Below are positions 57,986 through 64,000 of a stretch of 64,000 bases of DNA, piece after piece; the stretch's first letter is position 1, and every line of letters begins with the position of its first letter. The stretch is from Merluccius polli (taxonomy: Eukaryota; Chordata; Actinopteri; Gadiformes; Merlucciidae). The notes under the pieces are model-generated. The model searched no databases and was not told the origin of the DNA. It saw nothing but the letters and a program-made list of their open reading frames with translations. The stretch spans positions 346,001 through 410,000 of the forward strand of contig JAOPHQ010001137.1 of the NCBI GenBank assembly GCA_030340625.1. Reading direction: 5' to 3'. The position numbers were made by a program, and so were the translations under genes.

Positions 57986-59020
57986 CCTGGGAAACCTCTG
58001 ACTAATGAAGCCTTTCTACAAGCCATATGAATGAATTGTGTCCCTTGTCACTTGCTGTAGATCCTCATGCTCTCTCTGCCAGATCGGGACGATAAGTACT
58101 GACAGAAAATTAACGACCTGTTAGCATGCTAATCGCCTCAGCAGCTAAGCTGATGGAAATAGATGTATAGTCCAGGTGTAGTCAAAATACATATCTTGTT
58201 AGAGGTTTTTATCATACATGTACATCTTTGATTAAATACTGCTTAAACTGAGAAGCAGTAAAAAGAAACATTTAATGTAAAGGGAAATAAAGTTACATTT
58301 AACCAAAGCATGAATATATTACAGCATAGACTTGACTCCTTATTCTAAAGCAGATTCTTGGTCTCTGCTACAACAAGAAGCATTATATGATTAACCTTCA
58401 TGTACAGTAAGGTCCTTCATAGTCCTCCATTCAGACTACAGTGGACTACAGTTCAGTTCACAAAGAATAACACGAAGAAGCCAGTCGTGTGATTGGCCCA
58501 TTTAACAATGCTTCAAGCAGCTCATCACAAAAGCTGGAAAGTTTCCGACCCAGAACACTGAGAGTGTTTTCTACAACGCGCTACATCGCTGCTCATCTGA
58601 ATATCCCAGGGAATGTTTCTTCTCCTCCTCCACCCGAATCTCAAATGAGGAAACATTTTTCTGCTATGGGATGGAGACGGGGGTCATCTCTTTGGGATAA
58701 TGTGTGCTGTTTTTCTCTCATTTACCCCCCCCCCCCTCCTGCCCACGGCCACAAAAATGTTTGCACACACTGTGCCGAGGTGGCGGGAGGAGGGGCCATG
58801 CGCGGCAAGAATGCCCCGATCTGGGTTTGGTGGGGTGGGGCGGTGAGGGTGGGTTATGTCAGGGGAGTTGGTGTTGTGGGGGGGGGGGGTCTGCTGATGA
58901 GGGCTTTGGGGAATGGCGGCAGAATGCATGCAGCGCCCACGCAGCCGTCGTCCGCTCGACACGCTTTCATTGGAGCACTTTCTCACCCGGGGCCAAAGCT
59001 ATAGGGGCGAACACTGCAGG
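57986..59020. other. Noncoding interval
   Basis: No gene is seen. 58030-58150 and 58600-58700 look non-repetitive. Poly-C (58727-58736) and poly-G (58881-58890) runs are present. Confidence 0.4.
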
Positions 59021-59029
59021 GGCTTGGGG

Positions 59030-59160
59030 TGTGTGTGTCTGTGTGTTGTGTGTGTGTGTGTTGTTGTGCATGTGTTTGTGTGCGTGTGTGTTGTGTGTAT
59101 GTGTGTGCATGTGTCTTTATTGTGTGTGTGTGTGTGTGTTAGTGAGTAAGGGGGGGGGGG
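59030..59160. repeat. Imperfect (GT)n with TTGT/GCAT interruptions and poly-G
   Basis: About 110 bp of degenerate GT repeat ends in a run of ten or more G. Confidence 0.9.
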
Positions 59161-59870
59161 GTCATATTTGCGTGGGCTGCAACTTCCACAAGAATATCAA
59201 TTAAATCATTTGTGACCACAATCACTCTTAGCCGTGTTGCATAATTCCTCCGTGTGTAATGTATTGTGGTGATATATTGCTATATTTCCCAAGTTATTTA
59301 AGAAATGAAAAGTCAGAAGTTTTGATTTAATAAATACATTCTCCAATTTATTTTATATTTTTGTTGTTTCATTGTTCTTTTTAGGGTTCCTATGGGCAAA
59401 TAAGTTAACTGACTAAACAATAGTGTAGTGTAAGTTTTTGTTTAATGTTTTTCATATGTATAAAGTCATGTTTTTGCAGTTTGATAATAATAAATCCAGA
59501 TGATTTTGTGACTCCATGGCTACTAAGAGATGCACATATTACATGTAAACCTTTACCATTGAGGGGAAGTGATGTCCAAAGTTTTCATAGAAATGACCTT
59601 CAGTAAAGAAAGAGATGAAGCCAATCCATAATTCCTTTACAGACAAAAGACGGATAAAACAGCCAGAAAACAAACATAAAGAGAAGTTGGGTTAGTGGGA
59701 GTAAAGTTTTAAAGGGAATGATCCTGTTTAAAGCGTTTATATGCTCCTACTCTTCCTTCCCCCCTCGCTCTCTCTCTCCATCTCTTCCTTTTCTCCCCTC
59801 AGAAATCCGGGTGCGAGACAAAGCCGCACTTCGCCAACCTGTCACTGTCCGCCCACACCCTAAGATCCCC
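59161..59870. other. Noncoding interval
   Basis: AT-rich with a CT-rich tract at 59755-59800 ending TCCCCTCAG, which looks like a splice acceptor, but no convincing exon follows. Confidence 0.4.
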
Positions 59871-59875
59871 CCCAA

Positions 59876-59992
59876 TCACCCAGCACATACACCCCCCCCC
59901 CCCCCTGCACTGCCAGCACATACACCCCCCCCCCCCATCACCCAGCACATACACCCCCCCCCCCATCACCCAGCACATACACCCCCCCCCAG
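59876..59992. repeat. Minisatellite, CAGCACATACACCCC units
   Basis: Four units of CAGCACATACA followed by poly-C, three preceded by CATCACC-type linkers. Unit length varies through the poly-C. Confidence 0.9.
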
Positions 59993-60223
59993 CAGCCCCT
60001 TGCAGAGTCTTCAGGTTTCTTCCTCCAGAGTGTGGAGCATGTGGGAGAAGGCCGTTGAATTGGGCCGGTCCAAATGTCTTTCTTTCTTTATTTTGCCGTG
60101 GGAGGTTTGTTTTTTTTCTTGGTAATTTTGCGTAGGTGGCTCCTTTCTTTCCATTGATGCTGACCATCAAAGCGTGCCGTGATCTGGGGGGGGGGGTCTG
60201 TATATAGCCGGTTTTCACAGTGA

Positions 60224-60365
60224 TTTAGCTGTGATACAGATTGTATATATATATTGTTCAGCTGTGATACAGGTTGTATATTATTTAGCTGTTATGCAGG
60301 TTGTATAATATTTAGCTGTGATACAGGTTATATATTATTTAGCTGTGATACAGGTTGTATATGTA
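60224..60365. repeat. 27-bp minisatellite
   Basis: Units with core AGCTGTGATACAGGTTGTAT start at 60228, 60260, 60287, 60314 and 60341, mostly 27 bp apart. Confidence 0.9.
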
Positions 60366-61340
60366 TTATAGATTGTATTAAGGGGAGAAAAGGACATGTG
60401 GCTTTGTATTTTTGTGTTCACACTTTACAATCAGTTTTGTCATTCCAACACTAACCTCATTTTCTCATGTTAAACTCATATTTTTTGGGGCTAGCAGGAC
60501 GACAATAGCATAATAACAATGCAAAAGGGAATTAAAAATATGATTTTTGGCATACAATTTCTCTGGCAGCGGTATTCAATTCAGTCGCCTAAAATACGAA
60601 TTGTATTAATCTGCTAATTTATCTATGCAACGAATTCTCCAATGCCCATTTTCTCTACAACTCTAAACCCACACAGAACAAAAATTAAACAAAACAAAAA
60701 GTGAAAATGCCCCCATGCCATTTTAAAACATTTTTCTACAATGTTCTGTATGTTCCTACTCAGCTACACCCCCCTTTCTAACAGCGCTGCTCGTACAGAA
60801 AGCCTGTCATTTTGATGTTGCCTAAAAGCTTGAAATCCTAAAATGCATAGAACTAGTAAAGCACTAAGAGCAATAGAGAGGGACAGCCCCATTAAAAAAG
60901 AAAAAAAGAAATGGGACAAGTTTTTCATTCCCCAAATGTAAAAAAAGCAACTACAAAAGTACAGAGACTGAAATGAACTAGGAGGGGAAAAGTTGGATGT
61001 GTAGAATTGAACACCGTATGCTACAGAAAGACAGTGTAGCAGGGATGTGTCCTGAGGAGATGTGATGTGACTACTCACATTATGTTGCTGGCTGTGAATC
61101 AAATGCCAGAGCTGCAGTTAGCAAGAAGTCCTCCCACGGCTCCCCACATATAACTGTTGCTTGTCTGTCTCACCGCAAAGCTGTATTGTCTACCAGTGTG
61201 TGTGCGTGTGTGTGTGTAAGGGAAACAATACAGCAACTGGGGGTGACAAAGAGTGTCGTTACGGCTCAACGCCTGCACTGTTAGCGCCTTGGCATTGAGT
61301 TGGTCATGGAAATGCCGTACACAAAAGATGGCAGCACGCG
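60366..61340. other. Noncoding interval
   Basis: No gene recognised. Minus-strand open stretches at 60764-61371 lack any known domain. Confidence 0.4.
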
Positions 61341-61344
61341 TGTG

Positions 61345-63655
61345 TCTAGGACACACGCCTAGGACACACACAGCTAGGACACGTGTCTAGGACACACACC
61401 TAGAACACATGCCTAGGACACGTGTCTAGGACACACACCTAGAACACACGCCTAGGACACGTGTCTAGGACACACGCCTAGGACACGCGTCTAGGACACA
61501 CACCTAGGACACGTGTCTAGGACACACGCCTAGGACATGCATCTAGGACACATACCTAGGACACACTTCTAGGACACGCACCTAGGACACGCGTCTAGGA
61601 CTACCACCTAGGACACGTGTCTAGGACATGCACCTAGGACACGTGTCAACATGCACCTAGGACACGTGTCAAGGAAATGCACCTAGGACATGCGTCTAGG
61701 ACACATGCCTAGGACAAGCATCTAGGACATGCGCCTAGGACACGCGTTGAGGACACATGCCTAGGACACGAGTCAAGGATACACACCTAGGACACGGGAC
61801 TAGGACACACACCGAGGACACACGCCTAGGACACGTGTCTAGGACACACGCCTAGGACACACACCTAGGACACGTGTCTAGGACACGCACCTAGGACACG
61901 CGTCTAGGACACACACCTAGGACACGTGTCTAGGACAGACGCCTAGGACATGCATCTAGGACACATACCTAGGACACACTTCTAGGACACGCACCTAGGA
62001 CACGCGTCTAGGACTACCACCTAGGACACGTGTCTAGGACATGCACCTAGGACACGTGTCAACATGCACCTAGGACACGTGTCAAGGAAATGCACCTAGG
62101 ACATGCGTCTAGGACACATGCCTAGGACAAGCATCTAGGACATGCGCCTAGGACACGCGTTGAGGACACATGCCTAGGACACGAGTCAAGGATACACACC
62201 TAGGACACGGGACTAGGACACACACCGAGGACACACGCCTAGGACACGTGTCTAGGACACACGCCTAGGACACACACCTAGGACACGTGTCTAGGACACG
62301 CACCTAGGACACGCGTCTAGGACACACACCTAGGACACGTGTCTAGGACAGACGCCTAGGACATGCATCTAGGACACATACCTAGGACACACTTCTAGGA
62401 CACGCACCTAGGACACACGTCTAGGACTACCACCTACGTCACGTGTCTAGGACATGCACCTAGGACACGTGTCAACATGCACCTAGGACACGTGTCAAGG
62501 AAACGCACCTAGGACATGCGTCTAGGACACACGCCTAGGACAAGCATCTAGGACATGCGCCTAGGACACGCGTTGAGGACACATGCCTAGGACACGAGTC
62601 AAGGATACACACCTAGGACACGGGACTAGGACATGCACCTAGGACACATGTCTAGGACACACACCGAGGACACACGCCAAGGACACGTGTCCAGGACACA
62701 CACCTAGGACACGCACCTAGGACACACGCCTAGGACACACACATAGGACACGTGTCTAGGACATGCACCTAGGACACGCGTCTAGGACACACACCTAGGA
62801 CACGTGTCTAGGACACATGCAAAGGACATGTATCTAGGACACACACCTAGGACACACTTCTAGGACACGCACCTAGGACACATGTCTAGGACTACCACCT
62901 AGGACACGTGTCTAGGACATGCACCTAGGACACGTGTCAAGGAAACGCACCTAGGACATGCGTCTAGGACACATGCCTAGGACAAGCATCTAGGACATGC
63001 GCCTAGGACACGCGTTGAGGACACATGCCTAGGACACGAGTCAAGGATACACGCCTAGGACACGGGACTAGGACATGCACCTAGGACATGTGTCTAGGAC
63101 ACGCGCCTAGAACACGCACCTAGGCCATGCTCCTAGGACATGCACCTAGGACATGCACCTAGGACATGCACCTAGGACATGCACCTAGGACATGCACCTA
63201 GGACATGCACCTAGGACATGCTCCTAGGACATGCACCTAGGACATGCACCTAGGACATGCTCCTAGGACATGCTTCTAGGACATGCACCTAGGACATGCA
63301 CCTAGGACACGTGCCTAGGACACGCTCCTAGGACACGCTCCTAGGACACGCTCCTAGGACACGCGCCTAGGACACGCGCCTAGGACACGCTCCTAGGACA
63401 TGCACCTAGGACACGTGCCTAGGACACGCTCCTAGGACACGCTCCTAGGACACGCTCCTAGGACACGCGCCTAGGACACGCTCCTAGGACACGCTCCTAG
63501 GACACGCTCCTAGGACACGCTCCTAGGACACGCTCCTAGGACACGCGCCTAGGACACGCGCCTAGGACACGCTCCTAGGACACGCTCCTAGGACACGCTC
63601 CTAGGACACGCTCCTAGGACACGCTCCTAGGACATGCACCTAGGACATGCTTCTA
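61345..63655. repeat. CCTAGG satellite with higher-order repeat structure
   Basis: About 2.3 kb of a 12-bp unit, CCTAGGACACGY, with variants. From 61345 to about 63100 variants recur in fixed order as a higher-order repeat. The marker CTACCACCTA occurs at 61601, 62014, 62427 and 62892, giving periods of 413, 413 and 465 bp. A second marker, a shortened unit (GTGTCAACATGCACC), recurs in the first three copies. From about 63110 to 63655 the array is nearly uniform 12-bp units (CTCCTAGGACAC or GCACCTAGGACAT). Many units pair as ACACGTGT palindromes. Confidence 0.95.
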
Positions 63656-64000
63656 GGATGAAACAAAAGTCATGTCTTTTGACTAAATCTTGTGGTTTTT
63701 CAATAGACCTTTTAACATAATAATAATAATGTACCTGCAGGGAACGGAGATGTGTGAAGATACCACACTGATCATGGACCTTTCCATTGAGCTGCCATCG
63801 CAGGTTAAACAGCGTAGCCCCCAACATTAGCATCGGCATTCAGGGGTTTCGCTAATGTGTCTAAGCACCAGCGGGTCCATGTGTGTTATCTTCACTACTC
63901 AAGTCCTACTGCAGTACCCTGGTACATACAAGGAGAAAGACCCAACATGTGTGTTTGTCCTACGATGACACCTTGGTGAAAAGGGTCAATTACAAAAATC
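63656..64000. other. Noncoding edge
   Basis: Single-copy-looking sequence after the satellite; no gene is seen before the window ends. Confidence 0.4.

Noticed and set aside
57573..58030. Long open frames through the CA/GT repeat
   Set aside because: Dinucleotide repeats are open in every frame; composition is only Cys/Val or Thr/His.
59755..59830. Polypyrimidine tract and CAG resembling a splice acceptor
   Set aside because: The sequence that follows becomes a poly-C minisatellite and has no recognisable exon.
60764..61102. Minus-strand 112-codon open frame with a hydrophobic stretch
   Set aside because: No known family and no conserved neighbours to support a gene; hydrophobicity comes from TTT-rich DNA.
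61345..63655. CRISPR-like array of short repeats
   Set aside because: There are no unique spacers: the units are contiguous 12-bp variants, and this is a vertebrate genome. It is a satellite.

Overview
The window is a piece of a teleost fish chromosome. The evidence is two recognisable vertebrate genes in their conserved arrangement, fish-type Ty3/Gypsy elements, tRNA-derived SINE and LINE pieces, many miniature DNA transposons, and long CA/GT microsatellites. The species cannot be told from the sequence; an acanthomorph-like teleost is a guess.

Two host protein genes are supported. ado (29540-30304, +) is a single-exon cysteamine/N-terminal-cysteine dioxygenase. egr2 (52957-54619, -) is a two-exon, three-zinc-finger immediate-early transcription factor (Krox20). 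They point at each other, as ADO and EGR2 do in other vertebrates, but about 22.6 kb of transposon-rich DNA separates them. ado has two ZNF143-like promoter motifs. egr2 has a compact TATA/CArG (SRE)/CRE-like/CCAAT promoter.

Left part (1-18.3 kb): layered mobile DNA. Positions 1-4350 hold the 3' part of an old Ty3/Gypsy element with integrase before reverse transcriptase (Gmr1-like order), broken by a SINE. Then come a TTAA-flanked MITE and an hAT-type element with an internal minisatellite. At 7.7-15.35 kb lies an old minus-strand LINE with a restriction-like endonuclease C-terminus. It was split twice: by a young, nearly intact Gmr1-like retrotransposon (8187-13322; LTRs differ at 1 of 373 bases; 4-bp target duplication; SCAN-like Gag) and by a CpG-rich hAT element (14034-15068; 8-bp target duplication).

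Middle part (18.3-52.9 kb): mostly noncoding, with microsatellites, a local tandem duplication (21.0-22.2 kb), ado, a Harbinger-like element sitting in an identifiable older repeat, a decayed SWIM/YqaJ-type transposon gene (35.7-37.3 kb), a solo LTR (40508-40826), a 1.18-kb hAT element that has acquired a poly-G minisatellite (42518-43701), and two related elements (44583-45116 and 46297-46847). These last two each have exact 9-bp target duplications and each carry the first coding segment of a RecQ-like helicase.

Right part (52.9-64 kb): egr2, its upstream region with simple repeats, and a 2.3-kb satellite (61345-63655) built from a 12-bp CCTAGG unit organised into higher-order repeats of 413 bp.
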